Below, piece by piece: positions 1-6,739 of a DNA stretch of 8,889 nucleotides; positions within the stretch are counted from its first letter, which is position 1, and the number at the start of each line of letters is the position of its first letter. The translations under genes were made by a program, and so were the position numbers. Source of the DNA: an uncultured Marinosulfonomonas sp. (GTDB lineage Bacteria > Pseudomonadota > Alphaproteobacteria > Rhodobacterales > Rhodobacteraceae); the NCBI GenBank assembly GCA_947311455.1, contig CAMZKY010000150.1, positions 1 through 8,889 on the forward strand, read 5' to 3'. The notes below the pieces were generated by a model. That model saw only the letters and a program-made list of their open reading frames with translations, had not been told where the DNA came from and searched no databases.

Positions 1-849
1 GATGATCCGGTTAAGAAATACGATCTCTCCGCGCTTAAATTGCTGGGCACGGTTGGCGAACCGATCAATCCCGAGGCATGGAATTGGTATAATGATGTGA
101 TTGGCGGGGGCAAATTGCCCATTGTTGACACATGGTGGCAAACCGAAACCGGCGGTCATATGCTCACCCCGTTGCCCGGGGCGACCGCCACCAAACCCGG
201 ATCGGCCACCTTGCCGTTCTTTGGTGTTAAACCTGTTGTTCTGGAACCAACTTCGGGCGAAGAAATTCCCGATGTCGAAACCGAAGGCGTGTTGGCCATC
301 GCCGATTCATGGCCCGGCCAGATGCGCACCATCTACGGCGATCACGAGCGGTTTGAAAAAACCTATTTCTCGGATTACGAGGGCTATTTTTTCTCGGGTG
401 ATGGCTGTCGGCGCGATGCAGATGGGTATTACTGGATCACGGGCCGTGTGGACGACGTAATCAACGTATCGGGCCACCGCATGGGCACTGCCGAAGTGGA
501 AAGCGCGCTGGTTGCACATCCCGATGTGGCCGAAGCCGCTGTTGTTGGCTATCCTCACAAAATCAAGGGCCAAGGCATCTATGCCTATGTCACCCTGATG
601 TACGGTATCGAGCCTACGGATGAATTGAAAAAAGATCTGGAAAAGTGGGTGCGCACCGAAATCGGCCCAATTGCCAAACCCGATCTTATTCAATGGGCCC
701 CCGGCCTGCCAAAAACCCGCAGTGGTAAAATCATGCGCCGCATCCTGCGTAAAATCGCCGAAAATGATTACGGTGCACTTGGCGATACCTCAACATTGGC
801 CGATCCGTCGGTTGTAGACGAGTTGATCGAAAATCGCGTGAATAGATAA
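1..849 (+). CDS. acs: Acetyl-CoA synthetase (AMP-forming), C-terminal part, 5' truncated by window
   Basis: Reading frame 1 is open from base 1 to the TAA at 847-849, giving 282 residues of a family usually about 650 long. The protein activates acetate with ATP to acetyl-AMP and then transfers it to CoA in the cytoplasm, feeding acetate into the TCA cycle or glyoxylate shunt. Visible motifs are TVGEPINPEAW, the ATP-binding WWQTETGGHMLTPLPG, the hinge region YWITGRVDDVINVSGHRMG with EVESAL, and the C-terminal PKTRSGKIMRRILRKIA. In known Acs enzymes the lysine of SGK (codon 727-729 here) is the site of reversible acetylation that silences the adenylation step. Internal ATGs such as base 40 are not the true start, because homology continues upstream to the window edge. 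No frameshift is seen. AMP-forming acyl-CoA ligases are a broad superfamily, but the WWQTETGG and SGHRMGTAEVES signatures fit Acs closely. Confidence 0.96.
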   Translation, partial: DDPVKKYDLSALKLLGTVGEPINPEAWNWYNDVIGGGKLPIVDTWWQTETGGHMLTPLPGATATKPGSATLPFFGVKPVVLEPTSGEEIPDVETEGVLAIADSWPGQMRTIYGDHERFEKTYFSDYEGYFFSGDGCRRDADGYYWITGRVDDVINVSGHRMGTAEVESALVAHPDVAEAAVVGYPHKIKGQGIYAYVTLMYGIEPTDELKKDLEKWVRTEIGPIAKPDLIQWAPGLPKTRSGKIMRRILRKIAENDYGALGDTSTLADPSVVDELIENRVNR

Positions 850-856
850 CAATTTG

Positions 857-880
857 TGGATCGCGCCAAGGCGCGATCCA
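857..880. terminator. Perfect 11-bp inverted repeat between convergent acs and small membrane gene
   Basis: TGGATCGCGCC at 857-867 and GGCGCGATCCA at 870-880 are exact reverse complements separated by AA. The hairpin starts 7 bases after the acs stop and ends directly against the stop codon (CTA, 881-883) of the minus-strand small gene. It is well placed to end transcription from both sides. Neither flank has a clear T-tract, so it may act with Rho or as a 3'-end stabiliser rather than as a classical intrinsic terminator. Confidence 0.6.
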
Positions 881-1021
881 CTATCCCAAAAGAAGGCCGA
901 TGATCCACACGATCAGGATCAGTGGGCCGCCTAAAATAATCCCTAAAATCAAAAAACCACGCCAATCTGGCCCCGCCGATGGTGCGTAAACGCCCATAAC
1001 CGTTTTTTTATGTTTTCTCAT
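881..1021 (-). CDS. Small single-helix membrane protein, 46 aa, unknown function
   Basis: The minus strand reads ATG (1021-1019) to TAG (883-881), 46 residues. The N-terminus is short and basic (MRKHKKTVMGVYAPSAG), followed by PDWRG and then a strongly hydrophobic stretch from about residue 23 to the end (FLILGIILGGPLILIVWII, then GLLLG). This is the pattern of a small inner-membrane protein with its positive end in the cytoplasm. Upstream on the minus strand, AAGG and GAGG lie within 15 bases of the ATG. The stop abuts the 857-880 hairpin, and the gene is divergent from the acyltransferase at 1067 with only 45 bases between them. I do not recognise a named family. Charge distribution, the clean hydrophobic segment and the position of the hairpin support a real gene over chance. 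A longer overlapping minus-strand frame at 768-965 is less convincing. Confidence 0.6.
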   Translation of the reverse strand: MRKHKKTVMGVYAPSAGPDWRGFLILGIILGGPLILIVWIIGLLLG

Positions 1022-1066
1022 GGCCTTATTAACCTCGAATTAGGTTTTTAAAGGGTTAACAGATAT
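1022..1066. promoter_or_regulatory. 45-bp divergent spacer with AACCT-N6-AGGTT dyad
   Basis: This short AT-rich spacer must hold the start signals of both the minus-strand small gene and the plus-strand acyltransferase. It contains AACCT (1031-1035), six bases, then AGGTT (1042-1046), a perfect dyad, and also TTAACC (1029-1034) matched by GGTTAA (1054-1059). AGGG at 1052-1055 could be the ribosome site of the downstream gene, with a longish 11-base spacer. I cannot assign a regulator. Confidence 0.35.
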
Positions 1067-1957
1067 ATGAAAATCGAATGGAATTTACAAAGGGATCAAT
1101 GGGAAACCCTGTCCAACCGCGCCCACGCTCCGATGCAACAGCGCTGGACATACGGTGCAGTTCATCAATCTCTTGGTGGCATGGTCACGCGCGCTGCCAT
1201 CTATCATCAGGGCGAACCGATTGCGATTTGTCAAATACTACACCGCAAAATTGCGGGCATGTTTCCCATTGCACTGGCAACCCATGGCCCCGCTTTCCTA
1301 AGGCCGGTGAACAGGAAAACCCGCACAAACGCCATTCAGGCCCTGCGTCAAAACGGCCAGCGTGCATTCACATTATTCACCCTTGACCAACACACGCCTG
1401 CATGGCGCAATATTCCACTGATGAGGCCCACAAACCGCGCTGTCCTGCCTTTGCAATCATTGGCCACAACACGGGCTGCACTTCATCAAAAATGGCGCGC
1501 AAGTTTAACCCAAGGCCTGAAAACCGGGATTCGCATATCAGAACGCCCTTGCGATCATAGCGATCTTGAGGCGTTGCTTTGCGTGGATCGGCTGAACCAA
1601 ACAAAAAACAAATACACCGCCTTGCCCCCCATATTCATTCAAAACTGGCAAAAATTGGCCCCGCGCGAATTGCGAATATTTACCGCAATGCACAAGAATT
1701 CACCCGTCGCGTTTGCGTTATTCCTTATCCACGGCAATACTGCGACCTATTATTTGGCCCATGCTACGGATCAAGGCCGCGCCCTGAATGCCAGTCGCGT
1801 TATCCTATGGCAGGCAATCGAAAAATTCATCAAACAAGGGGTTTTGCAAATCGATCTGGGGGTGATTGATACCGAATTAGCCCCCGGGCTTGCGCGGTTC
1901 AAGCTTGGAACTGGAGCATTTTGTAAAACGGGTGGCGGTACCGTATTGGCCGTGTGA
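1067..1957 (+). CDS. GNAT/FemAB-like acyltransferase, 296 aa
   Basis: This 296-residue soluble protein has the layout of FemAB-like GNAT-fold acyltransferases (peptidoglycan-bridge or BioF2-like type). These transfer an aminoacyl or acyl group from CoA or tRNA donors to an acceptor. An N-terminal half (WTYGAVHQSLGG, AAIYHQGEPIAICQI) is followed by a central arginine-rich stretch (about residues 140-165) and a C-terminal half containing ELRIFTAMHKNSPVAFALFL, YYLAHATDQGRALNAS and IDLGVIDTELAPGL leading to ARFKLGTGAF (about residues 262-284). The DLG...PGLARFKLGTGA block near the C-terminus is the most diagnostic part. There is no signal peptide or membrane helix. The ATG at 1067 is preceded by AGGG 11 bases upstream. 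The gene stands alone between a divergent small gene and a separately promoted downstream gene, so context does not reveal the substrate. Family call is fairly sure; substrate unknown. Confidence 0.8.
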   Translation: MKIEWNLQRDQWETLSNRAHAPMQQRWTYGAVHQSLGGMVTRAAIYHQGEPIAICQILHRKIAGMFPIALATHGPAFLRPVNRKTRTNAIQALRQNGQRAFTLFTLDQHTPAWRNIPLMRPTNRAVLPLQSLATTRAALHQKWRASLTQGLKTGIRISERPCDHSDLEALLCVDRLNQTKNKYTALPPIFIQNWQKLAPRELRIFTAMHKNSPVAFALFLIHGNTATYYLAHATDQGRALNASRVILWQAIEKFIKQGVLQIDLGVIDTELAPGLARFKLGTGAFCKTGGGTVLAV

Positions 1958-1961
1958 TCAT

Positions 1962-1993
1962 TGATAACACGCTGTTTTAACAATGTATTATCA
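1962..1993. repeat. Imperfect inverted repeat just after the acyltransferase stop
   Basis: TGATAACAC (1962-1970) faces GTATTATCA (1985-1993), complementary at 8 of 9 positions with the odd pair a possible wobble. The loop contains a second small dyad, TGTT-TT-AACA. It begins 4 bases after the TGA at 1955-1957. No T-tract follows, so it could be a weak transcript end or an operator for the gene starting at 2091. Confidence 0.35.
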
Positions 1994-2090
1994 TCGACAT
2001 GCACATTTTCATTTCCTTGATATTGTATAACCTCGGGAAATATGCGTTCTAAAGGGTATATTCAATTCAAGGATTTTGTCGGAGATCACA

Positions 2091-3221
2091 ATGAAAACCT
2101 TTTTAAAAACCGCCCTATTTACAACGCTATTACTTGGCGCCAGCGCAACCTCTTCAAATGCTGAAGTCGTGAAACGCGTCAAGCAAATTTCCAATGGCGG
2201 GCATCTAAATGTCCGCTCTGGCCCCGGGGCGAACTTTAATGACATTGGCGATGTTTTGCCCGGCCAGGTGGTCACTGTGATTGGATATGACGCCACACAA
2301 AAGTGGGCCATTATTGATTGGAATGGGCAGGCGGCATATGTTTCTGCGCGCTATCTGATCGCCGCAAATGCCACGTCGGCCAACACCACCCCTCCTTCTC
2401 CGGCAATCAATGATGGCCTTGGCCCTAATCGTGTTACGGGGATTGCACCAAACGATGCGGATGGTGGTTTGGTTGTGCGGATTGGTCCCGGAAAATCATA
2501 TTCGCGCCTTTTGGTTCTGCCTCAAGGCACGCTAATCAATATTGTTGAAATCAGCCCGAATAGAAAATGGTCGCGTGCGATATTTTCGGATGGTGGAACG
2601 GGCTGGATGCGCAATAAATATCTGGCGGCACAAAATCCTGCACCGATGCCTCAGCCGCCTATTTCAACGTCTCTTGGCGCATTGCCGAACATATTCACCG
2701 TCATTGATGTGCCTGCAAATGATGTGCTTTGGGTGCGCGACGCCCCAAACGGGACGGCTTCCAAAATTGGCGGGCTTGCACCAAATGCGATCGTAGCGGT
2801 TTTGGAACCGGCACAGGGCAACTGGGCCAAAGTATCAATTCCGGGAAAGAATGGCTTTGTAAACACACGATATTTAACCCAAGGAGGCGGCACCACAGTA
2901 AGCACAGGCATGCAAACCGGGCTGGTATGTGCAGGCACAGAACCGTTTTGGCAATTCAATATTGCCGCAGACGGGCGCACGCGCTTTCAGGATATCGGGA
3001 ACGGCGCATCACCGGTTTTTTCCAATCTTTCCGCAGTCAATGGCTTTGGCTTTACGGCCAGCTATCCGTTTGATTTTCAAACCGCCAATGTGGTGGGCAA
3101 ACTGGATCGGCAGCTTTGTTCGGATGGGATGTCGGATCTAAGCTATCCGTTTTCTTTGCAACTGGACACCCCTTTAGGGGGCCGTATGCGCACCGTTTAC
3201 GGGTGTTGCTCATTGCAATAG
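2091..3221 (+). CDS. Secreted triple SH3-domain protein with Cys-containing COG3650-like C-terminal domain, 376 aa
   Basis: The start ATG at 2091 is chosen because GGAG (2081-2084) lies 6 bases upstream and a good signal peptide follows (MKTFLKTALFTTLLLGASA, probable cleavage after SSNA, residue 24). A TTG 15 bases earlier would spoil it. Three bacterial SH3-like modules follow at about residues 38-89 (LNVRSGPGANFNDIG ... YVSARYL), 113-178 (VVRIGPGKSYSRLL ... GWMRNKYL) and 201-262 (LWVRDAPNGTASKIG ... GFVNTRYL). Residues 278-376 form a separate domain with LVCAGTEPFWQFNI, QLCSDGMSDLSYPF and YGCC (Cys280, 343, 372, 373), a pattern I associate with the uncharacterised COG3650 group. SH3b modules usually bind cell-wall peptides, so a periplasmic, wall-associated role is likely. 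No catalytic domain is visible. The gene is followed by a strong hairpin and appears monocistronic. Confidence 0.85.
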   Translation: MKTFLKTALFTTLLLGASATSSNAEVVKRVKQISNGGHLNVRSGPGANFNDIGDVLPGQVVTVIGYDATQKWAIIDWNGQAAYVSARYLIAANATSANTTPPSPAINDGLGPNRVTGIAPNDADGGLVVRIGPGKSYSRLLVLPQGTLINIVEISPNRKWSRAIFSDGGTGWMRNKYLAAQNPAPMPQPPISTSLGALPNIFTVIDVPANDVLWVRDAPNGTASKIGGLAPNAIVAVLEPAQGNWAKVSIPGKNGFVNTRYLTQGGGTTVSTGMQTGLVCAGTEPFWQFNIAADGRTRFQDIGNGASPVFSNLSAVNGFGFTASYPFDFQTANVVGKLDRQLCSDGMSDLSYPFSLQLDTPLGGRMRTVYGCCSLQ

Positions 3222-3234
3222 GGCCATCATTGAA

Positions 3235-3257
3235 AAGGCGGGGAATGACCCCGCCTT
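3235..3257. terminator. Bidirectional hairpin terminator between convergent genes
   Basis: AAGGCGGGG (3235-3243) and CCCCGCCTT (3249-3257) form a perfect 9-bp GC-rich stem with loop AATGA. On the plus strand it is followed by the T-rich CGTGATTTATTTAAT. It lies 13 bases after the stop of the SH3 protein and 6 bases beyond the stop of the convergent SIMPL gene, so it can serve both. Confidence 0.8.
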
Positions 3258-3263
3258 CGTGAT

Positions 3264-3971
3264 TTATTTAATATTGAAAACGATGGTCACCGATGCACCA
3301 ATTGAAACCTCGCCAGCCTCAACAGGCACTGCACTGCGGGACATCGCCATATCGTTCATCCTTATTGGATTTGGCCGCCCAGACGCGCTTTCCGAGATCG
3401 AGACAATATCGCCTAATTCAACACCCGCTGCCGTGGTTAACAATTTAGCCTTGGCGATCGCATCCTCAACCGCCCTCATGCGGGCTTGATCTTGAGCCGG
3501 GCGGGGATGTTGAAGCCCGAAGTCTAAACCACGAAAACTGTTGGCCCCGTTTTGCACCACAGCATCCAGAATTTCGCCCAATCGCTCCAGATCACGAATG
3601 CGCACTGTCACGGTGTTTTGTGCGACAAACCCAACAATTTCAGGATCTCTCCCGTTTGAGTATGACCGATTATCCCATCGAGGCGAAAGCGATAGATTGC
3701 TGGTTTGCATATCGCGCGGCGCGATCCCTGCGCTTTTCAGTTTTTCCATCATTGCAGCCAAATCTTTGGAATTCCCGGCCATGGCTTGCGCACCGGTTTT
3801 TCCTTGGCTAACCACACCCATTGTAATGGTCGCCATGTCTGGCACTGCTTCCACAGCCCCGTGCCCCGTGACAGTAATTTGCCTGAATTGTGTGGTTTCT
3901 TGCGCAACGCTGGGCCACGCAATCACAAGAGTTAGTAAAATGGCAATAATCCGCACATCTTTTCCTTTCAT
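3264..3971 (-). CDS. SIMPL-domain (DUF541) exported protein, 235 aa
   Basis: The product has a signal peptide (RIIAILLTLVIAWPSVAQ, cleavage near residue 24) and then a SIMPL domain over the rest. Recognisable parts are ITVTGHGAVEAVPDMATI at the start of the mature protein, SNLSLSPRWD, IVGFVAQNTVTVRIRDL, LDAVVQNGANSFRGLDFG, and a C-terminal GASVTIVFNIK. The family is periplasmic or surface-located; some members are linked to oxidative-stress or outer-membrane phenotypes, but biochemical function is not settled. The ATG at 3971 has no ribosome site in front. A GTG at 3956 has AAAGGA (3968-3963) six bases upstream and would still encode a complete signal peptide, so the true start may be five codons later. 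The gene converges on the SH3-domain gene and diverges from the 853-residue membrane protein. Family call is firm; role in this organism unknown. Confidence 0.88.
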   Translation of the reverse strand: MKGKDVRIIAILLTLVIAWPSVAQETTQFRQITVTGHGAVEAVPDMATITMGVVSQGKTGAQAMAGNSKDLAAMMEKLKSAGIAPRDMQTSNLSLSPRWDNRSYSNGRDPEIVGFVAQNTVTVRIRDLERLGEILDAVVQNGANSFRGLDFGLQHPRPAQDQARMRAVEDAIAKAKLLTTAAGVELGDIVSISESASGRPNPIRMNDMAMSRSAVPVEAGEVSIGASVTIVFNIK

Positions 3972-4114
3972 ATTTTGTTAATCATTACTTACTTAGACGT
4001 CTGAGACACGCCGATCCTTGGGGGATGCGCTTTTAATTTGATTATTTTTACTATAGGCTCAGCCTGACTCGTGTGAAAGATGCAACCTATTGTAAACGTG
4101 CTGGTATCCATCCA
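3972..4114. promoter_or_regulatory. Divergent promoter region with AGACGTCT palindrome
   Basis: This 143-bp AT-rich gap separates the SIMPL gene (minus) and the fusion-protein gene (plus). It holds the 8-bp palindrome AGACGTCT (3995-4002), extendable to CTTAGACGTCTGAG with one wobble, placed about 25 bp from the SIMPL start. A -10-like TACTAT sits at 4049-4054, pointing to the plus-strand gene, but I find no convincing -35 partner. A GTG at 4073 could extend the downstream protein by 14 residues. Confidence 0.35.
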
Positions 4115-6676
4115 ATGAAACCAAATTTTGTTCTAAATCTTAGCCATGATGGTATTGGTGTGCTTCACCGCGCGATTGATGGTTGGCATCCTGTGGGTGA
4201 TGTGCGTCTGGATGATCCGGAATTCATCGAAAAGCTTGGGTTCTTGCGCCAAACTGCGGCGTCATTGGATAAAAAAGGAATCACCTCAAAACTGGTTATT
4301 CCGAATTCGGAAATTCTATATACGGAAATGCAGGCGCCCGGGCCATCAGAGTCTGAAATACATGCACAAATTTCCGCAGCGCTAGATCAATTAACGCCCT
4401 ATTCGGTGGATGAACTGGCCTATGATTTCCGCGTAACAGCGGATGGCGTGCAGGTGGCGGCTGTGGCCAAGGAAACACTGGCCGAAGCCGAAGCCTTTGC
4501 CACCGAGCACGGGTTTAATCCAATCTCGTTTATTGCAATCCCGACTGAATCCGCCTTCGAGGGGGAGCCATTTTTTGGCATGACGTCTAGCTCCGATAGT
4601 ATTTTACAGGGCCTAGGCAATTTTGAACGAGATATGAACCTGATCAAAGTCGTTCAGGCCCCCAAGGTGTCTGAACAACCAGTCAAAGAAAAACCCGCCG
4701 CAATTCCAACGCCCGAACCAGAGCTAAAGGTGGCAGCCAAGCCGGAAACCCCGAAAGAAGAACCTGAACCCGAGATCGAATTGCCCGCCTTTTCGTCGCG
4801 TCGCGATACGGATTCGGATACACCACCAAACGCAACACTGGATCGCATTGATAAAATTGCCACCCGGTTTGCGCTTGCGCCGGATACGGCCAATTCCAAA
4901 GCGCCCAAACTTGGCGGAGCTAAGCGCAGTTCTGACACGCCCAAAGAAGAAGACGGGAAATCTACGGGTAAATCCAGCGCTAAAAAGGAACCAAGCCTTT
5001 CTAAAACAGCGCCAGAACCGAGCAAAATCGAATTAAAACCGGCCCCCAAACCGCCTGTTGCCAAAACAGATACCGCGGCAGACAAACCTGCGAAAAAACC
5101 GCGGCTGGCAAAACCGAATTTAAAGCTTGGATTTGGGCGCAAAGCGAAAGACGTGGAAAAACCGGCCAAAGTGAAAGCCGCAGTTATTCCCGCCGCACCA
5201 AAAAAATCACGCTTTAAAAAGAAACGCGTCAAAGACGTGGTTACAAATCCGGACGAAGCAGAAGCACTGACAGTTTTCGGAGAACGCAAAGGCGCGGAAC
5301 AGCGCGGCAAACCGCGCTTTTTGGGCTTGATACTAATGCTGTTGCTGGTGGCGGTTTTGTTGGGGGTCGCATTTTGGTCAACTTATTTCCTGGATGATGT
5401 CAGCCGTCTTTGGCGCGACACAGATGATCCGCCAGCGGCCGTCCAAACAGCCGATGCAGACCAGACCACACCACCAATCACCGCCCCTCCCTCTCTCCCA
5501 TCAGATTCCGTTTCTAGCGCCGTCGCCGCGCTTTCAGAACCAATCACTCAGCCAAAACCGATTGATCCCACCCAAGCGCCAACAGATTTGCCCCCATCAG
5601 GCACCGAGGCTCAGGTTGCTCTGCTTGAAGATACGACCGAACTAGAGCTGGAGCCGGAACCCCAAACCATTTCGGAAGCAGAGCCAAATTTATTCGAAAC
5701 CGCCGCGCCGCAACCGCCTGCGCCAATCACGCCAGAAGTTGCGCAAGCTTTTTATGATGATACGGGCATTTGGCAGCTTGCCCCTGCGCCGGCATCCTAT
5801 CCACAAGCCGATGAGATCCAATCCCTTTACATCACCTCGATTGACCCGAAAACCCGATCCCATGACGCCGTCGCGCTACCAAGGGTATCCTTGCGTTCAA
5901 ATGATGTTTTGATTGCGGCTCCGCATTCTCCGGCTGCAGCCAGCACAAGATTTGTTCTGGATAGCCGCGGCCTGGTTATCCCGTCAAAAGAAGGCACGAT
6001 GAACGCCGATGGTATTCTTGTCTATGCGGGCCCCCCCCCGTCCCGCCCGGGTATTCGCCCCGCAATCGAGCAGCAAATCACAGAAATCCCCGTTGGCCCC
6101 GATCCACGCCTTGCCGGATTTCGCCCAAAATTTCGCCCAAATGATTTACAAGAGCGCAACGAGCGCGCAAGCCTTGGCGGATACACGCGCGCACAGCTTG
6201 CTAAAATGCGCCCCAAAGCCCGCCCTATCGCGCCCAAGGCTGAAAAAGAACTGGACGAAACCCCGACAGCCCAAGCCATTGCCGTTTCTAGCCCGCCAAG
6301 CCATCGTCCAAAGCGTTTTGCCGCGCTGGTTAAGAAAGCCTTGGAGCAGGCTGCGCGCAGCAATCCGTCTGAATCTGCCACAGCAACAGTTGGCGTACCG
6401 CGTAGCCAAACGGTTACCCCGCGCATTCCGACCCGCGCATCTGTTGCCCGTCGTGCCACGGTTAAACGCGCGCTTAATTTGAGACGTGTAAATTTGATCG
6501 GTGTGTATGGTAAATCCTCGGCGCGCAAAGCCTTGGTCCGTTTACCAAGTGGCCGATATGTTAATGTCAAGGTGGGGCAGCGCGTTGACGGTGGCAAGGT
6601 GGCAGCAATCGGTGAAAGCACTTTGAAATATGTTAAAGGTGGTCGCACAATAACGTTGAAAATGCCTAAAACCTAG
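4115..6676 (+). CDS. GspL/PilM-like N-terminus, linker, one TM helix, linker, PilP/GspC-like C-terminus; 853 aa
   Basis: The start is set at ATG 4115 because the folded N-terminal domain begins right there (MKPNFVLNLSHDGIGVLHRA). A GTG at 4073 would add 14 unconvincing residues, and neither start has a clear ribosome site. Residues 1-155 (GWHPVGDVRLDD, KLVIPNSEILYTEM, QISAALDQLTPYSVDELAYDF, GVQVAAVAKETLAEAEAF) resemble the actin-like cytoplasmic domain of GspL/PilM. Residues about 170-400 are Pro/Ala/Lys/Glu-rich and probably disordered, ending in a basic KKSRFKKKRVKDVV stretch. Residues 402-426 (FLGLILMLLLVAVLLGVAF...) are one membrane helix. A second Pro-rich linker with repeated FRPKFRPN and MRPKARP-type motifs follows. 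Residues 792-853 (NLIGVYGKSSARKALVRLPS, then GRYVNVKVGQRVDGG and AAIGESTLKYV) resemble the PilP/GspC homology-region fold. It probably spans the inner membrane and links cytoplasm to periplasm. No other secretion or pilus gene is in view. The gene call is sure; the domain assignments are by pattern only. Similar proteins may be mislabelled translation initiation factor 2. Confidence 0.85.
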   Translation: MKPNFVLNLSHDGIGVLHRAIDGWHPVGDVRLDDPEFIEKLGFLRQTAASLDKKGITSKLVIPNSEILYTEMQAPGPSESEIHAQISAALDQLTPYSVDELAYDFRVTADGVQVAAVAKETLAEAEAFATEHGFNPISFIAIPTESAFEGEPFFGMTSSSDSILQGLGNFERDMNLIKVVQAPKVSEQPVKEKPAAIPTPEPELKVAAKPETPKEEPEPEIELPAFSSRRDTDSDTPPNATLDRIDKIATRFALAPDTANSKAPKLGGAKRSSDTPKEEDGKSTGKSSAKKEPSLSKTAPEPSKIELKPAPKPPVAKTDTAADKPAKKPRLAKPNLKLGFGRKAKDVEKPAKVKAAVIPAAPKKSRFKKKRVKDVVTNPDEAEALTVFGERKGAEQRGKPRFLGLILMLLLVAVLLGVAFWSTYFLDDVSRLWRDTDDPPAAVQTADADQTTPPITAPPSLPSDSVSSAVAALSEPITQPKPIDPTQAPTDLPPSGTEAQVALLEDTTELELEPEPQTISEAEPNLFETAAPQPPAPITPEVAQAFYDDTGIWQLAPAPASYPQADEIQSLYITSIDPKTRSHDAVALPRVSLRSNDVLIAAPHSPAAASTRFVLDSRGLVIPSKEGTMNADGILVYAGPPPSRPGIRPAIEQQITEIPVGPDPRLAGFRPKFRPNDLQERNERASLGGYTRAQLAKMRPKARPIAPKAEKELDETPTAQAIAVSSPPSHRPKRFAALVKKALEQAARSNPSESATATVGVPRSQTVTPRIPTRASVARRATVKRALNLRRVNLIGVYGKSSARKALVRLPSGRYVNVKVGQRVDGGKVAAIGESTLKYVKGGRTITLKMPKT

Positions 6677-6739
6677 GCAGATTCCTGGTGTCGGTTCCGA
6701 TTTGATCAAGGCGAAAAATTCCGCTAAAAAATTTGGCGC

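Noticed and set aside
307..693. 128-residue minus-strand frame inside acs
   Set aside because: Opposite well-conserved Acs motifs; no independent support.
768..965. 65-residue minus-strand frame overlapping the acs 3' end
   Set aside because: Runs through the acs stop and the hairpin in a frame with no protein-like pattern; the overlapping 46-residue frame 881-1021 has a much better membrane-peptide profile.
2017..2045. Possible promoter TTGATA with 17-base spacer upstream of the SH3-protein gene
   Set aside because: The -10 position reads ATATGC, too weak to call; the -35-like hexamer alone is expected by chance in AT-rich DNA.
3541..3981. 146-residue plus-strand frame opposite the SIMPL gene
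   Set aside because: Cys/Ser/Thr-rich translation typical of antisense; the minus strand encodes a signal peptide and a full SIMPL domain.
4654..5310. 218-residue minus-strand open frame opposite the fusion-protein gene
   Set aside because: Its Ser/Ala/Gly/Phe-rich translation is the mirror of Pro/Ala/Lys-rich codons on the plus strand, with no domain or ribosome site; the plus-strand gene has clear folded ends and a membrane helix.
6022..6648. 208-residue minus-strand open frame
   Set aside because: Lies wholly within the plus-strand gene, including its conserved PilP/GspC-like end; Arg/Ala-rich low-complexity translation with no recognisable motif.
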